A stretch of 64,000 nt of DNA from Ruminococcus sp. zg-924 (GTDB lineage Bacteria; Bacillota; Clostridia; Oscillospirales; Acutalibacteraceae), in contig NZ_WNJZ01000008.1 in assembly GCF_024433635.1 (NCBI RefSeq), positions 1 through 64,000 on the forward strand. Reading direction: 5' to 3'. The stretch's first letter is position 1; each line of letters opens with the position of its first letter. The translations under genes were made by a program, and so were the position numbers. Below the pieces are notes generated by a model that worked only from the letters and a program-made list of their open reading frames with translations, made no database searches and was not told the DNA's origin. Positions 7,838 through 15,641 of this stretch are shown here, in pieces.

Positions 7838-8107
7838 TTGCCTTTCCTCCGTGATTTTTCAGATTTCGATTCGATTGAAATCTGAGACTCACGGGTACTT
7901 GGCAATAGAAGCCTGCCAGCCGCCGAGCATAAAAAATCCTTTCTGCTTTTAACGCAGAAAGGACAAAAAGAAATGCCGAGCAAGCATAGCGTTAAAAGCT
8001 ATAACTTGTCGGCATTTCGTAAGCTCGCTCCTACCGGGTTATCAATTTCCGGCGTTTCCGGCTGTAGGCTCGTACTCAGTTATATTGATGTACTTTGTAT
8101 TTGATGA
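7838..8107. other. Intergenic stretch with paired hairpins
   Basis: No gene. It holds the terminator at 7931-7963 and a long hairpin at 7971-8017 (AAATGCCGA...ATAGC / GCTAT...TCGGCATTT). On the minus strand the two hairpins follow each other closely, as in an attenuator or leader RNA ahead of the sigma-like gene. GAGCGAGCTTAC and GTACGAGCCTAC segments lie just upstream. Confidence 0.45.
7931..7963 (-). terminator. Intrinsic terminator (possibly attenuator)
   Basis: On the minus strand TCCTTTCTGC-GTTAAAA-GCAGAAAGGA is followed by TTTTTT: a perfect 10-bp stem and a U-run. It lies between the zinc-ribbon gene and the sigma-like gene, so it either ends the upstream operon or attenuates entry into the sigma-like gene. 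Confidence 0.85.
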
Positions 8108-8296
8108 TTATTTGAATACGCCGAGCCATGTTTGGCATCGGGGGCAGCGGGTGATTTTGTCGTATTCGTCCTCATGTTCCTTTTTTCTGACCTCCACTTG
8201 GAAAGGACGGTCATTGCTGTCGCTGCTGATCAGCCGTTCACATGAGGGACAGTTAATTCGGTATCGCTTTTTCTTTTTAACAGCTTGTGTCTGCAT
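8108..8296 (-). CDS. Small zinc-ribbon protein (62 aa)
   Basis: Two Cys pairs, CPSC near residue 17 and CPRC near residue 51, separated by a charged stretch, form a treble-clef/zinc-ribbon pattern; the basic N-terminus (VKKKKRYR) suits nucleic-acid contact. RBS GGAGGAAAG precedes the ATG. A perfect 22-bp palindrome sits just upstream at 8316-8337, so its expression is probably controlled by the neighbouring XRE repressor. Small proteins like this are common on clostridial ICEs, function unknown. Confidence 0.65.
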   Translation of the reverse strand: MQTQAVKKKKRYRINCPSCERLISSDSNDRPFQVEVRKKEHEDEYDKITRCPRCQTWLGVFK

Positions 8297-8315
8297 GATT
8301 CTTTCCTCCGTTCAT

Positions 8316-8337
8316 ATATTCGCTAATTAGCGAATAT
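8316..8337. promoter_or_regulatory. Perfect 22-bp palindrome (operator)
   Basis: ATA TTCGCTAATTAGCGAA TAT reads the same on both strands. Its 16-bp core matches 14 of 16 bases with 9387-9402, so the two are best explained as binding sites for one dimeric repressor, most simply the XRE protein at 8998-9366. It lies between the ImmA-like gene and the zinc-ribbon gene. Confidence 0.75.
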
Positions 8338-8363
8338 CAAGGGTAAAAAATCCCGAAGGATTT

Positions 8364-8975
8364 TTATAGTAGTGCGAAATCCTTTAGGCGGATTTCCATC
8401 GCCTGTTTGGATACTGCAAAGACGGACGCCATCTGTGAAACAAGTTCCTTGCGGTTTATGCACTTGGGGCGGAGCGCATAAAAGCATCGTTTTACCTGTC
8501 CGTTGGGCATGAGAATGGCTTTGGCAAGATAGTTTGCCTGCCATTCGGTGGCGTCTTCATCGGTATCGTTGTTATATAATGCGGCGGCTGTGCCTGTTCC
8601 GCAGAATATCTTTTTATGAATCAGGTAATGGGATAATTCATGCGCAAGGGTGAAGCGTAGCCTGCCGTAACAGTTCTCGTCTTCCAATAGCGTCGCATCT
8701 ATCATCATGGTGCCTGCCTGCACGCGCATCAGAGCATAATCCATAATATCCCGGTTGTAATAGGTGGTAATCCCATCATCGTAAATCATTCGTCCCAGCT
8801 CACGGGCGTTGTTTGTCAGGTACTGGTATTCAATCCGCAATGCAAAGGTCTTTTCGATAATCGTTTCAATCGGAACCGCACAGGGCTGCTGATTTAAATA
8901 GCAGGCGTCATATTCGCACAAGGTACGGCGGGCGATGGTTTCAAGGGCTTGCGGCCGATAAAAAACAACTGCCAT
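8364..8975 (-). CDS. ImmA/IrrE-family metallopeptidase
   Basis: The zinc protease signature AHELSHYLIHKK (His112, Glu113, His116) is followed by an EDATEWQANYLAKAILMP segment that supplies the third ligand Glu and the conserved A-F-A-A-like helix. ImmA of ICEBs1 cuts its cognate XRE repressor to start excision; here the XRE gene is directly upstream with a 22-bp gap. I use the ATG at 8975, which has AAAGGATAT upstream; a longer frame to 9170 runs through the XRE gene and has no RBS. About 203 residues, normal for the family. Confidence 0.88.
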   Translation of the reverse strand: MAVVFYRPQALETIARRTLCEYDACYLNQQPCAVPIETIIEKTFALRIEYQYLTNNARELGRMIYDDGITTYYNRDIMDYALMRVQAGTMMIDATLLEDENCYGRLRFTLAHELSHYLIHKKIFCGTGTAAALYNNDTDEDATEWQANYLAKAILMPNGQVKRCFYALRPKCINRKELVSQMASVFAVSKQAMEIRLKDFALL

Positions 8976-8997
8976 CTCAATATCCTTTCCGATTCGG

Positions 8998-9366
8998 CTA
9001 TTCCGAACCTTTTGTAATCCGTTTAATAAAATCCTCCCATTGCTGGTCTGTGACATTATGCTTTTTCGCCGTGCGGAGGGCGGCACGAACGATGTCTTTT
9101 TCCATGATGTATTCCGGCAGATCGGCGCTGACGGTGTTGCGGCTTTTGGCGGCCAAGTCATACATCTCATTGGCTTCCGATTCCGTCAAATGCAAAAGTT
9201 TCGGAAGCTGTTCCAAAATCTCGTCCGGCACGGGCTTACGCCCTTTTTCAATATCGCATATGTACACGGGGGAGAAATCCAACGCAATGGCAAGCTGCCG
9301 TGCCGACATCTCATGTTCCAAGCGTTTTTTGATCAGAAATTCTCCAAAAGTCATTTCTGTTTGCAT
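8998..9366 (-). CDS. XRE-family transcriptional repressor, ImmR-like
   Basis: N-terminal HTH: FGEFLIKKRLEHEMSARQLAIAL-type helices followed by DFSPVYICDIEKGRKPV, the usual recognition helix plus 'E-x-G-x-x-x-P' turn. The C-terminal half is helical. ATG at 9366 has AAAGGAG upstream. It pairs with the ImmA-like protease downstream. A strong promoter (9415-9443) precedes it, and a palindrome lies in the 5' leader at 9387-9402, so it very likely represses itself and also the zinc-ribbon gene. Confidence 0.88.
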   Translation of the reverse strand: MQTEMTFGEFLIKKRLEHEMSARQLAIALDFSPVYICDIEKGRKPVPDEILEQLPKLLHLTESEANEMYDLAAKSRNTVSADLPEYIMEKDIVRAALRTAKKHNVTDQQWEDFIKRITKGSE

Positions 9367-9386
9367 AACGCATCTCCTTTCGCAAA

Positions 9387-9402
9387 TTCGCCAATCAGCG
9401 AA
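9387..9402. promoter_or_regulatory. Operator-like palindrome in the XRE leader
   Basis: TTCGCCAATCAGCGAA, the imperfect partner of the palindrome at 8316-8337. It lies about 13 bp past the -10 box, between promoter and start codon, a position where a bound repressor would block transcription. Confidence 0.7.
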
Positions 9403-9414
9403 CATCGTGCTTAT

Positions 9415-9443
9415 ATTATACTGAAACCGTTATAACGGTGCAA
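9415..9443 (-). promoter_or_regulatory. Promoter of the XRE-ImmA operon
   Basis: On the minus strand TTGCAC (9438-9443), a 17-bp spacer and TATAAT (9415-9420). This near-consensus sigma-A promoter points at the XRE gene. Confidence 0.85.
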
Positions 9444-9508
9444 TAGGTTTTCGCAAAGTCAAATCGGGATGGGCGTTGTAGAACCCATCCCGATGATTGT
9501 ATTGCGCA

Positions 9509-10474
9509 TCAAGCCTTATCCAAAGCCGTTTTCAGCCTGTCGGCATATTCCCGCTTTACCGTTTCCGGCGATATGATTTGTATTTTTCCGTTGTATGTAA
9601 ATATCCATGCGAAGAAAGTAGGGCTGACCGATACCTCTACTGTAGCGATAAAATGCATACAGTCAAACGGTCTTGTTTGCACATCCTCGCCAAACCGGTC
9701 TATCACCGATTTCATAAGGCTGTTTTCGCATTTCAGTTCCACGGTGCAGAGTGTTCCGTCATACATGGAAAACACCTGACGGCAGAATTCAGAAATATCG
9801 TAGTTATCCGGCTTCGGACGGTATGGTTTATCCGACAGAGCAGGTCTGTGCATCCGATCCACACGGAACTTGACCACCTTGCCATGACTTTCAGAAAAAC
9901 CAAGCACATAGTAGGCGTCGCTGCACCAAACCATGTCATATGGAGAGAGGATATATACCTGCCCTTTGTGCTTGTACACCTTTTTCTTTTCCGCGGTATA
10001 CTCGATGTACTTGAAGGTAACGGTTTTCTCTGCCTGAATCGCTGTAAAGAGCGTGTCCACTGCATAATAGACCTTCTCGTTGCTGGTCTTTACTTTTCCG
10101 TCCACCAAGAGATTCCGTTTCAGCTCGTTTCCTTGATGCGGGCTTGCCAGCGCAGAAATTTTGCCGATCAGCTCCACGCTCTTTTTCGGTGAAATAAACT
10201 TTGCCGCCTGTACCGCGTCGATGATCAGCTTTAGTTCGGGCAGCTCTAAATTGCGGGAGCCGATAAAGTATTCGTTCTGCCGGCTCCGGTTGACAACAAT
10301 ATCAAAACCGCCGCTTTGCAGTTCCGCTACATCATCCGCCACGGTCTTTCTCGTTGTGGAGATACCAAGCGTGGCAAGGTGTGCAATGATATCCTTTGTG
10401 GTTGCGGGATGTTCTTCATCGGTGTGATCCCACAGGTATTTGAAAACATAGATGGCTCTGTTCTTATTAATCAT
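9509..10474 (-). CDS. WYL-domain transcriptional regulator
   Basis: A N-terminal winged HTH (KNRAIYVFKYLWDHTDEEHPATTKDI..., with RKTVADDVAEL as recognition helix) is followed by a WYL domain (VYILSPYDMVWCSDAYYVLGFSES, the W-Y-L core being altered here, then KFRVDRMH) and a C-terminal WCX extension. 321 residues, typical. It is the last gene of the operon that encodes a helicase, Mod and Res, with a 20-bp gap after Res. WYL regulators (BrxR, CapW) commonly control defence operons by sensing nucleic acids, so it likely regulates this cassette, although its place at the 3' end is unusual. Confidence 0.88.
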   Translation of the reverse strand: MINKNRAIYVFKYLWDHTDEEHPATTKDIIAHLATLGISTTRKTVADDVAELQSGGFDIVVNRSRQNEYFIGSRNLELPELKLIIDAVQAAKFISPKKSVELIGKISALASPHQGNELKRNLLVDGKVKTSNEKVYYAVDTLFTAIQAEKTVTFKYIEYTAEKKKVYKHKGQVYILSPYDMVWCSDAYYVLGFSESHGKVVKFRVDRMHRPALSDKPYRPKPDNYDISEFCRQVFSMYDGTLCTVELKCENSLMKSVIDRFGEDVQTRPFDCMHFIATVEVSVSPTFFAWIFTYNGKIQIISPETVKREYADRLKTALDKA

Positions 10475-10494
10475 CTCCTTCGATACCCCCGTAT

Positions 10495-13400
10495 TCAGAT
10501 TGTGGATTTGAAATCATCCCACTTTGCGGCGACCTGCATCTCAACATCGCTGTTCAGCGCCTTAAAATGCTTTTTACCGCAGTGGATTTTTAGCTGCTCA
10601 CGGGTACGCAGATCGAACAGGCTGGTGCTGCCTTTGGTTTCCAATACGAAATACAGCTTTTCCTCGCCGTTTTTCGTCAGATATACCGCCCAGTCCGGAT
10701 TGTATGTGCCAATCGGCGTTTGTATCTTAAACCTTTCAGGAATCTTGAAAAACAGCTTCACATCGGGATCACTGTCAAGAGCGACGGCAAACGGCTTCTC
10801 GATGGTCGAACTGTCGTACACCACATAATCGTACACGCTTTTGTTTACCTCAACCGCATTTCGGTCAAGGTTCGCCATGAGTTCTTCCGTTTCGAATATC
10901 TCCTGAACATAGTAATCCTCTCCGGCAAGCCGCTGATAACTAATCCCGTCAATATCAAGCTGATAGCAGTTGTTTTGAATGACCTCCGAGAGCTGCTCAA
11001 TAAACATTTGCGGATTTCGGAGCATTTCTTTTCCTCTGCCGCTTTTTTCGATGATCTCAAGCACAACGCGCCGGTTGACGAGCGTCTGCTCGCTGATCAC
11101 CGTCACGATATTCGGGATTGCAATGTTATCGTTTTGAATGTCCTGACTGCGGTACTCCCGCGCGGTATGCGTTACGCCATAATTTGCGATATCAATATCG
11201 GCGGTTTGGGATACAAGACGCATTTTCGGAATGGCAGGCAAATCCTGAAAATCCTTTACGCATCTTTCAATCAGCTCGTCGGTATCGATTTTCACCCGAT
11301 AGGTGGTCTTGTGCTTGATGCTGTTCCACAGCTCCAGAAATTCCGGCGAGACAATGACCTGCTTTTTCAGCTTTACCACCACATCGCGGCTGGCATCACG
11401 GATCGGCGGCTTGCTGTCGGCTTTCTTGATAATGCTCTCAAAGCGTTCTCTTGCCGCCTCATATTTTTTCGGCAGATCAAGCGTACCGGTCAGCAAGGCG
11501 TTTTTCATGGTATCCTTCATCTTGCCGGATTTGCTGATATATCCCTTTTTCTCAAAGTGTTCAACGATTTCCTTTGCGTCATCGTAGGTAACCTCCCGCT
11601 CAACGGTTTCTGTAATATTAGCGGTAATTCCCACAATTGCGGTGGCAGCCTGTTCAGGTGTCGCGCCCATTTTGATTTGGCGCATAACTTCCGCAACAGG
11701 ACTCGGAGGAGCTTCTATTTTACCGCTTTCAAGCTGAACAGTAATTTTTTCCTCGGCTGCTATCATTTCAGGATCAGCCATCCACTTGTCCAGCATACCG
11801 CTTTCCGTCCAATACTTTACAAGTTCATGGGCTTCCTCTTTGTCTATGGTATGTTCATGCTCCACCTGTTCTTCGTAAATCATTCCGGAGAACATGCTGA
11901 TTTGGATCATGCCGAACTTGAGTCCGGTTTCATCCTCGATTTCTTTCTGCAGGGTTTCTGCAAATTCAGCGAAGCTCTCATTGGCTATGACATGAAGCAG
12001 ATTGACATCCTTGTTCTCGATCCTCTCGCCGGTCTGATCCACGCAAAGGCGCAGACCTCTGCCGATTTTCTGACGGCAGGTGAAGGTGGATTTCTGATCG
12101 ATCAGTGTGCATACCTGAAAAACATTCGGATTGTCCCAGCCTTCTTTCAGCGCGGAGTGCGACCAAATAAAGCGCAGAGGGCAGTCAAAGGACAACAGCC
12201 ATTCCTTGTCCTTCATGATGGTGTTGTAGGTATCATAGTCGGCTATCGTATCGCCTTTGGTGTCTTTATACGCGCCCTTTTTATCCTGCGAGAAATATCC
12301 GTTATGTGCGGCGTGCGCATCGCTGTATTTTTCTTTCAGTTCCGCATACTTCGGGCGGTTGATCAGCTCGTTATAGCATTCCTCGAACATTTGGGCATAG
12401 ATTCCCATGCCGCCGTCCTCGGTACGGTACTTTTCTACCTTGTCGATGAAAAACAGGGACAGCACTTTGATCCCGCGCCGGCTCAGCATCAGCTCTTTGT
12501 CCAGATGGATTTCGATGGTCTTGCGGATTTGCTCCCGCTTAATCAGGGCATCGTCAATATCCCCGATAGCCTGTCCCAGCTTCAGGATTTCTGTGTTTGC
12601 AAACTCGATGCACTCTCTGCCGGGGGTGCAGTCTATACCGCTGACGGTATAGCCGTCGTAAAATTCCCGCTCGCCGGAGAGGACATATAAATCGGAATTC
12701 GGCTTTATTGTTACCGTTTTGCGCGCAACCTTGCCGTCCTTTGCCTTGATATCGATCTGCACCTTCGCCTTGAAGCCGTCCTTCTGCGATACCTCAAGCA
12801 ACCGGATATACGGCTTATTAAAGTCGTTTTCAGCGGATACGCTGGATACGCAGATCTGCTTGACTAAGCCCATCTGATAGGCGTCCACAGGCGTCAGGCG
12901 GAATACCGTGTTGATTTTTTCTCTGTGGGTTGCCGAATAGCGCAGAACGCACAGAGGATTCAGAGAGGCGATGGCTTCCTTTGCCTTCGGTGTGTTATCC
13001 ACGCTCTGCGGCTCGTCCACGATGACAATCGGATTGGTATCCTGAATGTACCGCATAGCGGTTTCGCCGTTCAGCTTGTCCTGCGCCTGATTGATGATAT
13101 TCTCCGCCTTTTTGAAGGCGTCGATGTTGATAATCATAATCTCAATATTGGCGCCGGTGGCAAACTGCCGCACATCGGACAGCTTGGCGGAGTTGTAGAT
13201 AAAGTACCGGTACGGCACATTATCGTACAGTGCCGCAAAATGGTCTTTGGTAATCTCAAAGGATTTATACACACCTTCACGGATCGCCACAGAGGGGACG
13301 ACGATGATAAACTTTGTAAACCCGTATTTGCGGTTGAGTTCCAATATGGTTTGGGTATAAACATAGGTTTTGCCCGTACCGGTTTCCATCTCCACGCAAA

Positions 13401-13650
13401 ACCGCTTATCGTCGATCTCGTCTGTCAGGGGCAGATTAAACCGCTTTTGAATCCCGTGCAGGTTTTCCAGCATGGCCTGATCGTCTATAAGCTGCGCGTT
13501 GCCGACGCCGAAATCATTCTGAAGCAGGCTGATCTGCTGTTCCTGCATGACTGTAAAGGTGGATGTTGTCCTTTCCTGCCCGGAAAACAGATCCACAACG
13601 GCGGCGGTAGCGTCGGATTGATAGCCTTGTTTTTTGAATTTTAATTTCAT
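10495..13650 (-). CDS. res: Type III restriction enzyme, Res subunit
   Basis: The ATP-dependent translocase/nuclease of a type III restriction-modification system. Walker A METGTGKT at about residues 88-95, motif II VDEPQ at 211-215, YSATHRE as motif III near 240, and IGRGLR near the end of the second RecA lobe (motif VI). The C-terminal PD-(D/E)XK nuclease shows Asp986 in NPDWAV and Glu1004-x-Lys1006 in LETKG. 1051 residues, full length. It cuts 25-27 bp from the site after meeting a second complex, and needs Mod to recognise DNA; Mod is encoded 14 bp upstream in the same operon. Confidence 0.95.
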   Translation of the reverse strand: MKLKFKKQGYQSDATAAVVDLFSGQERTTSTFTVMQEQQISLLQNDFGVGNAQLIDDQAMLENLHGIQKRFNLPLTDEIDDKRFCVEMETGTGKTYVYTQTILELNRKYGFTKFIIVVPSVAIREGVYKSFEITKDHFAALYDNVPYRYFIYNSAKLSDVRQFATGANIEIMIINIDAFKKAENIINQAQDKLNGETAMRYIQDTNPIVIVDEPQSVDNTPKAKEAIASLNPLCVLRYSATHREKINTVFRLTPVDAYQMGLVKQICVSSVSAENDFNKPYIRLLEVSQKDGFKAKVQIDIKAKDGKVARKTVTIKPNSDLYVLSGEREFYDGYTVSGIDCTPGRECIEFANTEILKLGQAIGDIDDALIKREQIRKTIEIHLDKELMLSRRGIKVLSLFFIDKVEKYRTEDGGMGIYAQMFEECYNELINRPKYAELKEKYSDAHAAHNGYFSQDKKGAYKDTKGDTIADYDTYNTIMKDKEWLLSFDCPLRFIWSHSALKEGWDNPNVFQVCTLIDQKSTFTCRQKIGRGLRLCVDQTGERIENKDVNLLHVIANESFAEFAETLQKEIEDETGLKFGMIQISMFSGMIYEEQVEHEHTIDKEEAHELVKYWTESGMLDKWMADPEMIAAEEKITVQLESGKIEAPPSPVAEVMRQIKMGATPEQAATAIVGITANITETVEREVTYDDAKEIVEHFEKKGYISKSGKMKDTMKNALLTGTLDLPKKYEAARERFESIIKKADSKPPIRDASRDVVVKLKKQVIVSPEFLELWNSIKHKTTYRVKIDTDELIERCVKDFQDLPAIPKMRLVSQTADIDIANYGVTHTAREYRSQDIQNDNIAIPNIVTVISEQTLVNRRVVLEIIEKSGRGKEMLRNPQMFIEQLSEVIQNNCYQLDIDGISYQRLAGEDYYVQEIFETEELMANLDRNAVEVNKSVYDYVVYDSSTIEKPFAVALDSDPDVKLFFKIPERFKIQTPIGTYNPDWAVYLTKNGEEKLYFVLETKGSTSLFDLRTREQLKIHCGKKHFKALNSDVEMQVAAKWDDFKSTI

Positions 13651-13664
13651 TTACCGCACCGCCT

Positions 13665-15641
13665 TTATATCAGTTTCAGCTCAATCTTGCGATCCCGCAG
13701 AACATAGTGCGCATTGCGCATGGCAGATACATCGGCAAAGCAGCTTTCTGCAATGATGATTTTCGCCGGAGCATAATCCGCCAACTGCTCGATGGTTTCG
13801 GTGGTGATCCCTGCATCAAGGCAGATCATCAGCAGACCGTCCTCGCCTACGGAGTAGGCTTTCACGCCGTCAATTTCAATCGGCAGAACGGGATAGGTCA
13901 GCGGCACGCCCATTTTGAGCATGATTTCATAGACCACATCCATATCTGTCCGGTCATTCTTGATGCTGTCGATCATGTCGTTCATGCGGTTAAGCACAAT
14001 CTGATAATCTTCTTCGCTCACGGGCGTTCCGTCCCACAGCTTGATATTGGAGGTATCCAGCTTAAACACCTTGAATCCCACATCCGGCAGGGGCTTTTCT
14101 TCCTCGCCCAGTTTGACCTGACGGTTTGCTTCTTCTGCTTCTGCAAGGATTTTGGCGCCTGCCCGGCGGATGCGTTCCTTTCCGATTTCGCAGATGTTCT
14201 TGTAGCCTGCTTTATAGGCTTCGCTCTTTTCGTCGCACAGTTCGGGAAGCTGCACACAGATGAAGCGGCGGCAGCCGCCGTCCTCGGCATTGAGCTGCAT
14301 CACCGCATGGGCGGTGGTGGCGGAGCCGGAGAAGAAATCGAGGATGACGTCGTTGTCATCCTTAGAAGTCACATATTCAACCAACTTCTTTAGATCATCA
14401 ACACTTTTGGGATTTTCAAATACTCGTGCATTATCAAATATTTTTATAAACTCTAATGTCGCAGTTTGCGCATAGCTGAAGGTTACGCTACGCATAACTT
14501 GTTTATCAGATTCAAATAAATTGCGTCTGATTCGCGGCAGAGTAGTTTCATCTGCTCCAAATACAACTCTGCCATTGTTGATTTCTTCTTGCATTCTTTC
14601 GGGATTAGGGAATCTCCATCCTGCATCGGGTACCTTACAAGGCTTTCCTGTTACTGGATGTATTACTGGATATTTAGGGCCACCGCCGCCGGGCCAACTG
14701 ATATTTCCGTCATCTCTATACGGGCCATGTTCATCTACCTTTGTAAAGCGTGCCAACGGCTTGCGTTCATCATCCTTATCCCATGAAGCATACAAAGCCT
14801 TCAAGCCTTCATTAACCTTATCCCAATCATCATTGTATAGCTTTCTAAGGCGATCAAACTCCTTTTTGACTTCATCGATACCTTCTTTATTGGCGCGGAA
14901 GATAAGACCAAGTTCATTAATTGTAGCTGCGCTTTTAAAGTATACGAGCATATATTCATGACCAACGGAAAAATATTTAGCGTCATTTTTCCGATTCTTA
15001 TCGTATACAAGTGTGGCGACATAGTTTTCCTCGCCAAATACTTCATCACAAACCTTACGCAGATTGGTGACCTCATTATCATCTATGCTGATAAAGATCA
15101 CACCGTCATCCCGAAGCAAATTCGCGGCCAAACGCAGGCGGGGATACATCATGTTCAGCCAGTTCGTATGGTATCTGCCCATGGTTTCGGGATTGGATTT
15201 CGTGGTCTGCTGTGTGACTTCCTTATACCGCGCCATCGGATCGGCAAAGTCATCGGCATAGACAAAGTCGTTACCGGTGTTGTAGGGCGGATCGATATAG
15301 ATCATCTTCACCTTGCGGTAGTAGGAGGTTTGCAGCAGCTTGAGGACTTCCAGGTTGTCGCCCTCTATGTAGAGATTTTGGGTATCGTCAAAATGAACGC
15401 TTTCCTCCGGGCATGGGCGGAGCGTGCCAGTGGAACGCTTTTGCGCCAATCGCAGACTTTCAGTCTTTCCATGCCACTCGAATTTGTATTTTTCAAAATC
15501 ATTGTCGATGTATTCACCGCACAGGGAAAGCAGCTTGTCAATATCCAGCTTGCCCTCCGCAAAGCACTGCGGAAAAACAGCCTTTAATTTTTCCTTTTCT
15601 GTCTGCTCAATATCCATGCTCATTCCATCCAGCTTATCCAT
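13665..15641 (-). CDS. mod: Type III DNA methyltransferase, Mod subunit (adenine-N6, beta class)
   Basis: Motif IV DPPY is at residues 117-120 and the AdoMet-binding FSGSATT (motif I) lies near 440, so the order is the beta-class one typical of Mod proteins. Between them, about residues 193-426, is the target recognition domain. This part (about 14,365-15,065) is visibly more AT-rich than both sides, a sign of domain replacement. 658 residues, normal. Mod both methylates the site and supplies specificity to Res. It overlaps the helicase gene by 8 bp and precedes res by 14 bp, so all are one transcript. Confidence 0.95.
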   Translation of the reverse strand: MDKLDGMSMDIEQTEKEKLKAVFPQCFAEGKLDIDKLLSLCGEYIDNDFEKYKFEWHGKTESLRLAQKRSTGTLRPCPEESVHFDDTQNLYIEGDNLEVLKLLQTSYYRKVKMIYIDPPYNTGNDFVYADDFADPMARYKEVTQQTTKSNPETMGRYHTNWLNMMYPRLRLAANLLRDDGVIFISIDDNEVTNLRKVCDEVFGEENYVATLVYDKNRKNDAKYFSVGHEYMLVYFKSAATINELGLIFRANKEGIDEVKKEFDRLRKLYNDDWDKVNEGLKALYASWDKDDERKPLARFTKVDEHGPYRDDGNISWPGGGGPKYPVIHPVTGKPCKVPDAGWRFPNPERMQEEINNGRVVFGADETTLPRIRRNLFESDKQVMRSVTFSYAQTATLEFIKIFDNARVFENPKSVDDLKKLVEYVTSKDDNDVILDFFSGSATTAHAVMQLNAEDGGCRRFICVQLPELCDEKSEAYKAGYKNICEIGKERIRRAGAKILAEAEEANRQVKLGEEEKPLPDVGFKVFKLDTSNIKLWDGTPVSEEDYQIVLNRMNDMIDSIKNDRTDMDVVYEIMLKMGVPLTYPVLPIEIDGVKAYSVGEDGLLMICLDAGITTETIEQLADYAPAKIIIAESCFADVSAMRNAHYVLRDRKIELKLI

